Assembly: GCA_027297485.1 (NCBI GenBank)
Contig: JAPUHZ010000112.1
Span: forward strand, 1 to 21,108
Source: Deltaproteobacteria bacterium
GTDB lineage: Bacteria; Desulfobacterota_B; Binatia; UBA9968
Length of the DNA stretch: 21,108 nt
Direction of reading: 5' to 3'
In this document: positions 1 to 10,115 of the stretch, piece by piece
Numbering within the stretch: the stretch's first letter is position 1
How the letters are laid out: each line of letters opens with the position of its first letter
Position numbers and translations under genes: made by a program
The notes under the pieces: generated by a model
What the model saw: the letters and a program-made list of their open reading frames with translations, nothing else
Databases searched by the model: none
Told to the model about the DNA's origin: nothing

Positions 1-1
1 C

Positions 2-3000
2 ATCTTTAAAGGTATGCTGACGCCAAGACAGATCATCACTTTCTATCCCGATCTTTCCGACCCTTTGGTTGAAACCGCCATTGCGGTGATTCACTCCCGC
101 TTCAGCACAAATACCTTCCCGAGTTGGGAGCGTTCACACCCCTATCGCTACCTGATTCACAACGGTGAGATCAACACGCTGCGTGGGAACGAGAACTGGA
201 TGCATGCGCGTCAGGCCGTGCTGGCATCTGGACTGTTTGGCGATGACCTGTCGAAGCTGCTTCCCATCATTCAAGAAGATGGCAGTGATTCTGCCAAATT
301 CGATAATTGCCTTGAGTTTTTGACGTTGAGCGGGCGCTCCCTGCCCCACGCAATGATGATGATGATTCCGGAGCCATGGGAAAATCATGGAAGCATGGAG
401 GAACGGAAGCGGGCGTTCTATGAGTACCACAGCAGCCTGATGGAGCCGTGGGATGGTCCGGCCTCAATTGCCTTTACCGACGGAACGGTAGTAGGAGCGG
501 TGCTCGATCGCAACGGTTTACGTCCATCCCGCTACTACGTCACTAAAGACGATCTGGTCATTATGGCGTCGGAGGTTGGTGTTCTCGAAGTGCCACCCGA
601 AAAGGTCTTGGAAAAACGCCGCCTGCAACCCGGCCGTATGTTTCTGGTTGACACGGAGGAGGGGCGTATTATCAGTGATGAAGAAATCAAACAACAAATG
701 GCCACGGCTCGTCCATACCGCCAGTGGTTGAATAAGCACTTGGTCCGCTTCGATAACTTGCCCAACATTCCGGAGCAGGAGCCACCCCATACTCATCTAC
801 CCACCCTACAGCGCCTACAGGCGTTTGGCTATAGCTTTGAAGATCTGCGCATCAACCTTGGCCCCATGGCTCAGAACGGAATTCAACCGGTAGGCTCGAT
901 GGGCACCGACACACCGCTTGCGGTGCTGTCCGACAAGCCCCAATTGCTCTACAACTATTTCAAGCAACTCTTTGCTCAGGTGACCAATCCGCCGATTGAT
1001 CCCATCCGTGAAGAGTTGATTACCTCAACGACCCTTACCCTTGGTTCGGAAGGCAATTTGGTAGAGCCGAAACCGGAAAGTTGTCGGCAACTCAGGCTCT
1101 CAACTCCTATCCTGAAAAACTCAGACATGGATAAACTGCGCCAGGTCGATCTGCCGGGGCTGAAGCCCGTAACGTTGCCGATTCTTTTCAATCCTGACGA
1201 GGGCAAATTGGGTCTCGAACGAGCGTTGGAAGAACTCTTCCGCGCAGCGGATCAGGCTATCGCAGTTGGCGCCACGATTTTGATCTTGTCAGACAAAGGG
1301 GTCGATCGGAGCCATGCCCCGATTCCCGCCCTGTTGGCCTCGTCGGCTCTCCACCATCACCTCATCCGCTCTGCCACCCGTACCCGGGTGGGCCTGGTGC
1401 TCGAGTCCGGAGAGCCACGGGAGGTGCACCACTTCTGTCTGCTACTGGGGTACGGCGTGCAGGCTATCAATCCCTATTTGGCCTACGAGTGTCTGAACGA
1501 CATGATCGGTGAAGGGATGCTCGAGAACACCACGTACGACAAAGCGGTGAAGGGATACATCAAAGCCGTTGTTAAAGGCGTAGTGAAGGTGATGGCGAAA
1601 ATGGGCATTTCCACGATTAAATCGTACTGTGGCGCCCAGATCTTCGAAGCGGTCGGGCTCGGCCAAGAGCTGATCGACAAATACTTTACCTGGACCCCCT
1701 CCAGAGTCGGCGGCATCGGTCTAGAAGAGATCGCACGGGAGGCTCAAGAACAACATTCGAGGGCTTTCCCAACGTTCCCGCTCAACGGTCACACGCTAGA
1801 AGCCTACGGACAGTATCAGTATCGGACCGATGGGGAACTGCACCTCTTTAGCCCAAAAACGATTCATCTGTTGCAGAAAGCCTGCCGCAACAACGATTAC
1901 GCCGCGTTCAAAGAGTACACAAAACTCATCGACGATCAGTCGGAACGACTCGCGACCTTGCGAGGCCTCATGAGTCTGAAATTTGCTCCCGACCCCCTTC
2001 CCATTGAGGAAGTGGAACCGGTAGAAGCGATCGTGAAACGGTTTAAGACCGGGGCCATGTCCTATGGTTCCATCAGCAAGGAAGCGCATGAAGCTCTTGC
2101 CATCGCGATGAATCGGATCGGTGGTAAAAGCAATACCGGCGAAGGCGGAGAAGATCCCATGCGCTACATCCCCGACCCCAATGGGGACTCCCGGAATAGC
2201 GCCATCAAACAGGTCGCATCAGGACGTTTTGGGGTGACTAGCGAATACCTGATCCAGGCAAAAGAGCTGCAAATCAAGATGGCTCAGGGCGCCAAGCCGG
2301 GGGAAGGAGGCGAGTTGCCAGGCCGAAAGGTCTATCCCTGGATTGCCAAAGTCCGTCTCTCAACCCCCGGTGTCGGTCTGGTTTCACCACCACCGCACCA
2401 TGACATTTATTCTATAGAGGATCTGGCACAATTGATTCATGACCTGAAGAACGCCAATCACCACGCGCGTATCAGCGTGAAACTGGTCTCCGAAGTGGGC
2501 GTGGGAACCATCGCGGCCGGCGTGGCCAAAGGGCATGCGGATGTGGTGCTGATCAGCGGCCATGATGGTGGGACCGGCGCTTCACCACAAACCAGTATCA
2601 AACACGCGGGATTACCGTGGGAGCTTGGCGTCGCAGAGACACATCAGACGTTGGTCCTCAACAATTTGCGTAGCCGCATTGCTGTTGAGACCGATGGACA
2701 ATTGAAGACCGGCCGCGACGTCGTGATTGCTACGCTCCTGGGGGCCGAAGAGTACGGTTTTGCAACGACGGCGTTGGTGACGCTGGGCTGCATTATGATG
2801 CGGGTCTGCCATTTAGACACGTGCCCGGTAGGTATCGCCACGCAGAATCCCGTTTTGCGCAAGAATTTCATGGGTGACCCCTCGTACGCCGTTAACTTCA
2901 TGCTTTTCCTCGCCCAGGAGATGCGCGAATACATGGCCCGACTCGGCTTCCGCACAGTCAATGAAGTGGTTGGCCGCGCGGATAGGCTCGAAGTGAAACG

Positions 3001-3994
3001 GGCTGTCAACCACTGGAAAGCCAAGGGACTAGACTACGCAGCGATTCTCTATCAGCCGGAAGTCGGCCCAGAAGTCGGCCGCTACTGTCAGATCCCGCAA
3101 AATCACGGGTTGGAAAATGCGCTCGATAATCGGGTGCTCCTGGGGCTGGCTGCGCCTACGCTGGAACGCCGGGAGAAAGTCAAAGCCACGTTGCCTATTC
3201 ACAATACCAATCGTGTCGTGGGCACCATTTTAGGGAGCGAAGTCACTCGGCGGTTCGGACCGAACGGGTTGCCTGAAGACACGATTCATTTCCACTTCCA
3301 AGGCTCGGCTGGCCAGAGCTTTAGCGCTTTCGTGCCTCCGGGTATGACTCTGGAACTTGAGGGAGACGCCAATGACTACTTCGGCAAGGGGCTGTCGGGT
3401 GGCAAGGTCATTCTCTATCCCCCTGAGGGATCCACCTTTGTCCCCGAAGAGAACATTATTGTCGGTAACGTGGCATTTTACGGCGCGACCAATGGAGAAG
3501 CCTATATTCGAGGCATGTCAGGCGAACGTTTCTGTGTCCGCAACAGTGGTGTACGGGCCGTGGTCGAAGGTGTGGGAGATCACGGTTGTGAGTACATGAC
3601 CGGAGGCCGGGTCGTGGTCATTGGCGCGACGGGTCGGAATTTTGCCGCGGGCATGTCAGGTGGGATCGCCTATGTGCTTGATGAAGACGGCGGCTTCAAA
3701 AACCGCTGCAATCTCGAAACAGTTATGCTTGAACACCTTGACGAAGCAGACTTGCAAGAAGTCGAGGAAATGCTCAAGCGTCATGCGATATACACTCACA
3801 GTGAGCGGGCATGGAAGCTCTTGGCTCTTTGGGAAGAGACGGCGCCAAAGTTCGTCAAGGTTTTGCCCAAAGACTATCGGCGCATGCTCGAGGCCCTTCA
3901 GCGAGCGGAGAGTCAGGGGTTGGTGGGCGACGAGGCGGTCATGGCCGCTTTCGAAGCCAACAAGAATGACGCCGCCCGTGTCAGCGGGAATTAA
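2..3994 (+). CDS. gltB: Glutamate synthase (NADPH) large subunit, 5' truncated by the window edge
   Basis: Large subunit of glutamate synthase (GOGAT). It releases ammonia from glutamine and channels it to 2-oxoglutarate, making glutamate in the cytoplasm with electrons from GltD. The reading frame is open from base 2, and the residues before the first Met (I-F-K-G) fit the family, so that Met at 14 is internal. About 200 N-terminal residues, including the catalytic Cys of the class II amidotransferase domain, lie outside. Counting from base 14: the rest of the amidotransferase domain covers about 1-200 (HNGEIN near 49), the central domain about 270-545, and the FMN/2-oxoglutarate synthase domain about 610-980 ([26 protein letters not shown]). 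The 3Fe-4S cysteines are C926, C932 and C937 in the CX5CX4C pattern, and the C-terminal GXGXG beta-helix covers about 1050-1260. The frame is intact to a TAA stop. gltD follows on the same strand after about 180 bases. Confidence 0.97.
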   Translation: MFKGMLTPRQIITFYPDLSDPLVETAIAVIHSRFSTNTFPSWERSHPYRYLIHNGEINTLRGNENWMHARQAVLASGLFGDDLSKLLPIIQEDGSDSAKFDNCLEFLTLSGRSLPHAMMMMIPEPWENHGSMEERKRAFYEYHSSLMEPWDGPASIAFTDGTVVGAVLDRNGLRPSRYYVTKDDLVIMASEVGVLEVPPEKVLEKRRLQPGRMFLVDTEEGRIISDEEIKQQMATARPYRQWLNKHLVRFDNLPNIPEQEPPHTHLPTLQRLQAFGYSFEDLRINLGPMAQNGIQPVGSMGTDTPLAVLSDKPQLLYNYFKQLFAQVTNPPIDPIREELITSTTLTLGSEGNLVEPKPESCRQLRLSTPILKNSDMDKLRQVDLPGLKPVTLPILFNPDEGKLGLERALEELFRAADQAIAVGATILILSDKGVDRSHAPIPALLASSALHHHLIRSATRTRVGLVLESGEPREVHHFCLLLGYGVQAINPYLAYECLNDMIGEGMLENTTYDKAVKGYIKAVVKGVVKVMAKMGISTIKSYCGAQIFEAVGLGQELIDKYFTWTPSRVGGIGLEEIAREAQEQHSRAFPTFPLNGHTLEAYGQYQYRTDGELHLFSPKTIHLLQKACRNNDYAAFKEYTKLIDDQSERLATLRGLMSLKFAPDPLPIEEVEPVEAIVKRFKTGAMSYGSISKEAHEALAIAMNRIGGKSNTGEGGEDPMRYIPDPNGDSRNSAIKQVASGRFGVTSEYLIQAKELQIKMAQGAKPGEGGELPGRKVYPWIAKVRLSTPGVGLVSPPPHHDIYSIEDLAQLIHDLKNANHHARISVKLVSEVGVGTIAAGVAKGHADVVLISGHDGGTGASPQTSIKHAGLPWELGVAETHQTLVLNNLRSRIAVETDGQLKTGRDVVIATLLGAEEYGFATTALVTLGCIMMRVCHLDTCPVGIATQNPVLRKNFMGDPSYAVNFMLFLAQEMREYMARLGFRTVNEVVGRADRLEVKRAVNHWKAKGLDYAAILYQPEVGPEVGRYCQIPQNHGLENALDNRVLLGLAAPTLERREKVKATLPIHNTNRVVGTILGSEVTRRFGPNGLPEDTIHFHFQGSAGQSFSAFVPPGMTLELEGDANDYFGKGLSGGKVILYPPEGSTFVPEENIIVGNVAFYGATNGEAYIRGMSGERFCVRNSGVRAVVEGVGDHGCEYMTGGRVVVIGATGRNFAAGMSGGIAYVLDEDGGFKNRCNLETVMLEHLDEADLQEVEEMLKRHAIYTHSERAWKLLALWEETAPKFVKVLPKDYRRMLEALQRAESQGLVGDEAVMAAFEANKNDAARVSGN

Positions 3995-4175
3995 GGGCCT
4001 TCAACTCAATCAACTGTCCTCCACTCATATTGGCAGTTTCCTCCTATTTTCTCCTTGGCCGGGGAGAGGGAGAGAGTAAGCAGGTATAGCGCTGGCGTTC
4101 AAGGGGGATGGGTGCCTAGACCACGGGGACACGCATCCTCGCACGATGATTTATTTTGCAGGAGAAGTAACAGGC

Positions 4176-5660
<1,485 letters not shown>

Positions 5661-5711
5661 TGAAGTAAAGGGTCCGTAGGCCGTGTCCTTGATGCTCTTA
5701 AATCATGACTG

Positions 5712-5934
5712 ACTAATACAAACACATTTAAATTCGTTGCATTGAGGCTATTGCGAGGGGAAGGCGACTGAAGGACGAGGGAATCGAACGTGAGGCTTGG
5801 TGCAGGCCCAAACGGTAGGAATAATCACGTGAAGGGGTAGGGGTGGCGGCCCTCAAGGCACTGGCCCATTTCTCTCGGCCTGAAGGCTCCTTCCACCGAG
5901 GAAATGTAAACTTACTTACTGTGTTTGTATTAGT
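5712..5934. repeat. 223-bp segment bounded by perfect 15-bp inverted repeats (MITE-like or structured RNA)
   Basis: ACTAATACAAACACA at 5712-5726 is matched exactly in reverse complement by TGTGTTTGTATTAGT at 5920-5934. The segment occupies most of the 312-base gap between the convergent gltD and EamA genes. No convincing gene is inside; a short open frame on the minus strand (5728-5955) resembles no family I recognise. Inside, CCTcaAGGC near 5852 and GCCTgaAGG near 5878 can pair as a secondary stem. No target-site duplication flanks the repeats, which counts against a recent transposon-type insertion. A structured RNA closed by a 15-bp stem is an equal alternative. A chance 15-base inverted match in so short a gap is very unlikely. 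Confidence 0.6.
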
Positions 5935-5972
5935 GCCATTTCTGTATTGCTGCAAAGTGTTCCACGATTTTC

Positions 5973-6914
5973 TTAATGACCTCTGCCAGTTCGTGGAAGA
6001 GTCCTTGACGGCTGTGTGGGGGTAGGATCAGTTGTTCCGATAATAACCCCAGCAATGATAACCATTCCTCCTACTGCCTGGTAGGGCATCAGCGTCTCGC
6101 CTAAGAAAATGACGGAGAGCATGACGGTAAAGAGCGGCAAGGTGTTGTAAACGAGAGTGGCGCGACCCGGGCCAAAAATTAAAATGGAGCGGTTCCATAT
6201 CAAGAAGGCGACGAAGGAAGGAAAGATCCCCAGGTAGAGAAAGGCGAGAAGCACCTCCCGACAGAAGAGATCAACAGGGTTCCAGGAAAGTTCTATAAAG
6301 GCAGCGGGAAGAAGAAAGAGCACTCCGATCGCGGTTGTGATTGCAGTCAAGGCAAAGGGGGAGATCTGCTGCATCATCCGCTTTGCCATTACCGAATAGA
6401 ACCCCCATAGGGTGGTGGCAAAAAAAACAATGATATCACCTGGGTTAAATTGAAGACTATATAGGGTCTCCAGAGAGCCGTGACTCACAATCCATCCCAC
6501 TCCGGTAAAAGACAGAAGAGCGCCTAGGATGCGCCTCCAGGTCATATTCTCACCGATGAGGATCCAAGCGAGGCAAGCGGTAGTCACAGGGGTTGTGGAA
6601 TTGACTAGCGTAGCATTAATGGCGGTAGTGTAATGGAGCCCCATGTATAGGACGCTATTGAAGGCGAAGACGCCCGTGAGGCTCATGAGAACCAGAGGGG
6701 CAATCAAGCGATTTGGCACGGCATGCCATTCGCCCCGGTAAAAGAGCAGCGGTAGTAAAATAAGAGCAGCGACCGTGAAACGGCCTGTGTTCAGAGTCCA
6801 AGGCGGGACCGAGCCTACGAGGGCCTTACCAATGATAAAATTTGTGCTCCAGAAAAAAGGGGGAAGGAAAAGAAGGATATGAGAAGAAAGCGACGCTGGC
6901 GATGATCTCTCCAT
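5973..6914 (-). CDS. EamA/DMT-family transporter (RhaT/YdcZ-like exporter)
   Basis: A 313-residue inner-membrane protein of the drug/metabolite transporter superfamily. It consists almost wholly of hydrophobic segments, about ten helices, arranged as two EamA repeats (about residues 14-145 and 155-295). Family signatures are visible: an early FFWSTNFIIGKAL helix, SLTGVFAFNSVLYMGLHYTTAINATLVNS-type residues at the end of the first half, and a GETL motif near the end of the second repeat. Members export amino acids, metabolites or drugs; the substrate cannot be read from the sequence. The start ATG has no strong Shine-Dalgarno. It is divergent from the YdcF-like gene (97-base spacer) and convergent with gltD. 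The polar, Pro/Thr/Arg-rich tail (after about residue 297) is probably cytoplasmic. Confidence 0.88.
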   Translation of the reverse strand: MERSSPASLSSHILLFLPPFFWSTNFIIGKALVGSVPPWTLNTGRFTVAALILLPLLFYRGEWHAVPNRLIAPLVLMSLTGVFAFNSVLYMGLHYTTAINATLVNSTTPVTTACLAWILIGENMTWRRILGALLSFTGVGWIVSHGSLETLYSLQFNPGDIIVFFATTLWGFYSVMAKRMMQQISPFALTAITTAIGVLFLLPAAFIELSWNPVDLFCREVLLAFLYLGIFPSFVAFLIWNRSILIFGPGRATLVYNTLPLFTVMLSVIFLGETLMPYQAVGGMVIIAGVIIGTTDPTPTQPSRTLPRTGRGH

Positions 6915-7011
6915 GCTGATCGGTGGTACACAATTGGCCGAGTAAGCACAAGGGCTGCTGCTGAGGCCAGGGGTGGCAACTCTAACTTAGATCCAGGAAA
7001 AGAGATAAAGG

Positions 7012-7638
7012 GTGTTCAGAAAGATGGGCCGATGGATTAGTGGATTCTTCACCGCGATTGGGTTATTTGCTGTTATTGTTGTCACCACACCCATAGCCGA
7101 ATACCTCGCCCGACCCCTGCGCCTGGAGGGTCAGCTCAAGTCTGCCGAGGCCATTGTGGTGCTGGGCGGCGGAGCTTTTAAAGACGGCCTTCCTTCAATT
7201 CCCTCTGTGGTACGGGCCATCTATGGCTTCTCTCTCTTCCGAGCGGGATATGCGCCTCGCATCCTTCTCACGGGTGGTCAAGTGCGTCCTGAGAGTGGCT
7301 GGGAGGCAATGGCGATGAAAAAGCTCCTCGAAGGTATTGGGGCATCACCTAAGGTCTTGGAGACAGAAGGCCGCTCCACTCGAACCTACAGCAACGCTAC
7401 GGAGAGCGCGCGGATTCTTAAGCCTCAGGGCGTCACCCGAATCCTTCTCGTTTCCCACCCCAACCACATGCGCCGCGCAAAACGGACTTTTGAGAAGGCC
7501 GGTTTTACGGTTTACCCGGCGCCGATACCCTGGGACCGGTTACCGGCAAGACCTAGCATCAAGCGTCTCCGTCTCCTCTATCAGGCCCTTTACGAATACG
7601 CTGCTCTGGTCCTCTACTGGTGGAGGGGATGGCTATAA
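7012..7638 (+). CDS. YdcF/DUF218-family membrane-anchored protein (SanA/ElyC-like)
   Basis: A 208-residue protein with one N-terminal membrane segment (about residues 8-28, a run of F, I, V, A) followed by a DUF218 domain. The domain signatures are EAIVVLGGG (about 46-54), RILLTGG, a TRTYSNATESA block with the conserved Asn/Thr/Glu residues, and LLVSHPNHMRRA followed by an alternating Arg/Ala helix. Relatives such as SanA and ElyC act at the envelope and affect peptidoglycan or lipid-carrier metabolism; the biochemical activity here is unknown. Start is uncertain: GTG at 7012 has AGGAAAAGAG upstream, while ATG at 7024 has AAAGGG, and they differ by four residues. The gene ends 12 bases from the convergent SDR gene, with no terminator-like hairpin between them. 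Confidence 0.85.
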   Translation: MFRKMGRWISGFFTAIGLFAVIVVTTPIAEYLARPLRLEGQLKSAEAIVVLGGGAFKDGLPSIPSVVRAIYGFSLFRAGYAPRILLTGGQVRPESGWEAMAMKKLLEGIGASPKVLETEGRSTRTYSNATESARILKPQGVTRILLVSHPNHMRRAKRTFEKAGFTVYPAPIPWDRLPARPSIKRLRLLYQALYEYAALVLYWWRGWL

Positions 7639-7650
7639 AACTGTAATCAA

Positions 7651-8358
7651 TCAGAAGCTCTCCCCATAGGGCCGGATATCGATTTCGTGGGTCCAGGCAT
7701 TTTTGGGTTGCTTATAGGCGTGCATAATGGCGTCAGCGATAGCATCCGGGGGTATCACCGTGTCGGCCGGCCGACGGGGCTCTTTGGCGCGGCGTTTGGG
7801 GGTGTCGATTTGTCCGTCCACGACCACGTGAACGACGTGAATCCCTTTAGGATGGAATTCACGCGCAAGTGATTGACCAAGGATGCGAAGCGACGATTTA
7901 GCGATTGCCAGCGGTGCAAAGCCCGCACGACCACGCAGAGAGGCCGTGGCGCCGGTAAGGGAGATGAAACCGTGGTCGGCTTGGAGCATGTCCGGGATTA
8001 CGGCTTGGGCCAGATAGACCGCGCCCATAGCGCCAACTTCAAATGATTTTAGGATCGTCTCCGGGTCTAGTTCGAGGAAAGGCCCCCGGCCGTAGCCACT
8101 CGCGTTATAGGCGAGGACAGTGATGGCGCCCAGACTCCTGCGGCATTTGTCTATCGCTTGAGTAACAGCTTTACCGTCGGTTACATCCACCTGGAGCGCC
8201 AGCGCCTTTCCTCCCTGGTCTGTAATTTGGGCCGCGACGGGCTTGCTCGATTCGGGACGACGTGACAGAAGGCCGATGGAGTATCCCTCTTTTGCAAAAG
8301 CTCTGGCGAGTGATGCCCCTAGTCCGGGCCCTACGCCTGCGACGACTGCTGTTACCAT
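7651..8358 (-). CDS. SDR-family protein lacking the canonical catalytic tyrosine
   Basis: A 235-residue short-chain dehydrogenase/reductase fold protein, last gene of the five-gene minus-strand operon, six bases after the decarboxylase-like gene. The N-terminal nucleotide-binding loop reads AGVGPGLGASLARAFA (residues 7-22), a variant of TGxxxGxG. VDVTD (58-62) and YNASGYG (84-90) take the positions of the adenine-binding Asp and the NNAG motif. The YxxxK active site is LAIAK (150-154): Lys is kept, Tyr is Leu, and the usual Ser about 13 residues earlier is Ala or Thr (A137/T138). As I remember, some relatives with this GPGLG loop also lack the Tyr, so this may be a subfamily trait. It may bind NAD(P) without classical hydride-transfer chemistry, or use another acid. 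Function inferred only from fold and operon. Confidence 0.85.
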   Translation of the reverse strand: MVTAVVAGVGPGLGASLARAFAKEGYSIGLLSRRPESSKPVAAQITDQGGKALALQVDVTDGKAVTQAIDKCRRSLGAITVLAYNASGYGRGPFLELDPETILKSFEVGAMGAVYLAQAVIPDMLQADHGFISLTGATASLRGRAGFAPLAIAKSSLRILGQSLAREFHPKGIHVVHVVVDGQIDTPKRRAKEPRRPADTVIPPDAIADAIMHAYKQPKNAWTHEIDIRPYGESF

Positions 8359-8364
8359 AATCCG

Positions 8365-9327
8365 TTAGTCCCTGTCGGTTTTAACGAACAACTCTTCTGG
8401 GGAGAGTTTCCTCCCGATCAAGCCTTGCTCATAAGAATACTGCATGAGAGTCTCCAAGTTTTTCCGGTTGGCTTTGCCTAGTCCATAGACCCAAGGATCG
8501 CGTCCCAGGAGTTCTTCCTGTTCCTCGAGAGAATGACGGAACCAGGCTAAAGGAACAATTCTGGGGTTTTCCATCCTCTTGTAGGCAACTTGTTTGGCGC
8601 GCTCAAAGGCTCGCATTAAACTGGCCGGAACCCAGGGGTACTTGTCGACGACTTCCTGCTTGATTGCAGTCGTGTGCATGATGGGAAAAATTCCCGTCCG
8701 CCGATAGTAACCCACCTCAACTTCCTTGTAGTTTTCGAAAAGCCGTTTCACGGTCTGGTTTTTGTCCAGGATCGGCTGGATCAGCTCGGGGTGGATCAGG
8801 GCATCCAGTTCTCCGTCGAGCAGCATCTTAACGATGCTCTTTCCCTGGGGGATCCGCTGGAGCATGAGATCTTTTGGCGGCGTAAATTCGATCTCTTCCT
8901 CATCTTGCGTGAACCACTGGAGCTTTCGGTACGGGACCTGATATTCGTGCTCCAAAATCCCCCGTACCCAAAGATTACTGGTCACTTGGAAGTTGCGCAG
9001 GCCGACCCTCTTCCCAATAAGGTCTGTGGGTTTCTCGATTCCTTTCCCGGCATTGAGAAAAACAAAGCCGTGGCGGAAGCGGCGGTGGAGGAATACCGGG
9101 ATGGCCACAAAAGGTAAGCCGGTAAACTTTACAATCAGGTAGTTCGACATGGAAAGCTCGGCAAGGTCGAATTCACGGTTGCGGATCATTCGCCAGTGAC
9201 GGATATCGGAGGTCATATCCGTCAGGACCGTAAGTTCGATGCCGTCCGGCTTGACGCTTCCCTCTTTGAGGGCGCGCACGATCTCGTAGTCACCGCAGGC
9301 CAGGGTCAGATGGAGTTTTTTAGACAT
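8365..9327 (-). CDS. 4,5-dihydroxyphthalate decarboxylase-like protein (Pht5 family / periplasmic-binding-protein fold)
   Basis: A 320-residue protein of the family that includes Pht5, 4,5-dihydroxyphthalate decarboxylase, which shares a fold with ABC-transporter substrate-binding proteins. Seen: an N-terminal LTLACGDYEIVRALKEG strand-helix, RHWRMIRNREFDLAELSMSNY (about 43-63), VFLHRRFRHGFVFLN (about 78-92) and LIGKRVGLRNFQVTSN. There is no signal peptide or lipobox at the N terminus (MSKKLHLTLACGDYE), which favours a cytoplasmic enzyme over a transport receptor. The start ATG follows the aldolase stop by six bases, with GAAAAGG inside the end of that gene as ribosome site, so the two are probably translationally coupled. 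The exact substrate is not known. Many family members in environmental genomes are labelled ABC substrate-binding proteins, which remains possible. Confidence 0.82.
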   Translation of the reverse strand: MSKKLHLTLACGDYEIVRALKEGSVKPDGIELTVLTDMTSDIRHWRMIRNREFDLAELSMSNYLIVKFTGLPFVAIPVFLHRRFRHGFVFLNAGKGIEKPTDLIGKRVGLRNFQVTSNLWVRGILEHEYQVPYRKLQWFTQDEEEIEFTPPKDLMLQRIPQGKSIVKMLLDGELDALIHPELIQPILDKNQTVKRLFENYKEVEVGYYRRTGIFPIMHTTAIKQEVVDKYPWVPASLMRAFERAKQVAYKRMENPRIVPLAWFRHSLEEQEELLGRDPWVYGLGKANRKNLETLMQYSYEQGLIGRKLSPEELFVKTDRD

Positions 9328-9333
9328 GCCTTT

Positions 9334-10035
9334 TCATCCGCCCCTTCTGTCCTTTTTCGCCCGCCGGACAAAGTAGTCCCACATGGAACCCAAGCGATGC
9401 GGCGTATAGATCTGCTCGAACTTTACCTTTGCCTCGTCATCGCTGGTCCAGGAAGGCTCGCCGGATGCCGTAGCGAGCAGTTGCATGCGCGCAGCCTTTT
9501 CCAAAAAGATCGCATATAACGTTGCTTCCGGAATAGAGCCTCCCACGACGGTGACGCCGTGGTTTTTCATTAGCGTGGCCCGGCAGTTCCCTAAGGTCTT
9601 GGCTACTTCCTGGCCCAGTTCCGGGCTCCGGATAAGTGCCGTCGTGTAATCGAACAAGGGAAGGCCTTCGTTGAAGATGGAGCCTTCATGACTGATCGGC
9701 CGCAGCGGTTGGCGCAGCGAGCCGAAAGCGGTGGCATAGGGAGGATGAGAGTGGACGACACAGTTGACATCGGGACGGGCCTTGTAAATTTCCGTGTGGA
9801 TATAGATCTCCGAGTGGCGCTCGAATTTTCCCTCGAGCTTTTTGCCGTCTAGGTTGCAGACAATCGGGTGCTTGGGCCGAATCTCCTCAAATCCGAAGCT
9901 ATGGGGTTTTATGAGGATTTTGTCCTGTTTCGGGATGCGGACAGAGACGTGACCGAGGATATTGTCCCAATGTCCCTCGCGGGCTAGGATGTTGCAGGAA
10001 TAGGCTAAGGTCTCTTTTAGTTCTTTAAGGTTCAT
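9334..10035 (-). CDS. Class II aldolase/adducin-family protein
   Basis: A 233-residue protein of the zinc-dependent class II aldolase/adducin family (fuculose-phosphate aldolase, ribulose-phosphate epimerase, and some hydroxyaromatic decarboxylases). Metal ligands are visible: H95 and H97 in VVHSHPPY and H159 in KNHGV. E76 in HSEIYIH fits the catalytic acid. The N-terminal helix with WDNILGHVSVR is the usual substrate-loop region. It has the operon's best ribosome site, AGAGGAAAG about five bases before ATG. The C terminus (residues ~195-233) is charged and lacks family signatures I can name. 3,4-dihydroxyphthalate decarboxylase (PhtC) belongs to this family, so a decarboxylase role beside a Pht5-like gene is plausible, but an aldol cleavage of a side chain fits equally. 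Confidence 0.87.
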   Translation of the reverse strand: MNLKELKETLAYSCNILAREGHWDNILGHVSVRIPKQDKILIKPHSFGFEEIRPKHPIVCNLDGKKLEGKFERHSEIYIHTEIYKARPDVNCVVHSHPPYATAFGSLRQPLRPISHEGSIFNEGLPLFDYTTALIRSPELGQEVAKTLGNCRATLMKNHGVTVVGGSIPEATLYAIFLEKAARMQLLATASGEPSWTSDDEAKVKFEQIYTPHRLGSMWDYFVRRAKKDRRGG

Positions 10036-10053
10036 CTTCTTTCCTCTTTAGGG

Positions 10054-10115
10054 TTACTCGTTATTTGTCTACTCGTTACTCGATTAACGAATAACCATTA
10101 ACGAGTAACGGTTAA
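10054..10115. repeat. Palindromic heptad array A (ligase/aldolase spacer)
   Basis: Four 7-base words, TTACTCG (10054), TTATTTG (10061), TCTACTCG (10068, one base longer) and TTACTCG (10076), are followed by ATTAA (10083-10087). Four words in the opposite sense come next: CGAATAA (10088), CCATTAA (10095), CGAGTAA (10102) and CGGTTAA (10109). The inner part includes a perfect 9-base inverted repeat, 10074-10082 with 10102-10110. In the transcribed (minus) sense the first word contains the TAA stop of the ligase gene (10112-10114). It can fold as a long imperfect hairpin between two co-transcribed genes. It is not a CRISPR (units too short, no spacers) and not a terminator (no U tract). Confidence 0.75.

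Noticed and set aside
4050..4067. Hairpin TCTCC/GGAGA in the gltB-gltD spacer as a terminator
   Set aside because: Only five pairs, no U tract, and it would separate two subunits of one enzyme. At most it is a small intergenic hairpin relic.
4146..4175. Upstream start of gltD at 4146
   Set aside because: It lacks a ribosome site, adds residues not typical of GltD, and the ATG at 4176 has AGGAG upstream and the family's usual N terminus.
5760..5820. tRNA-like GTTCGATTCC on the minus strand inside the 223-base segment
   Set aside because: The flanking bases do not form a T-stem, and no acceptor, D or anticodon arm can be built around it.
7639..7650. Bidirectional terminator between the YdcF-like and SDR genes
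   Set aside because: The 12-base gap has no inverted repeat, and no stem with a T tract is visible just inside either gene end.
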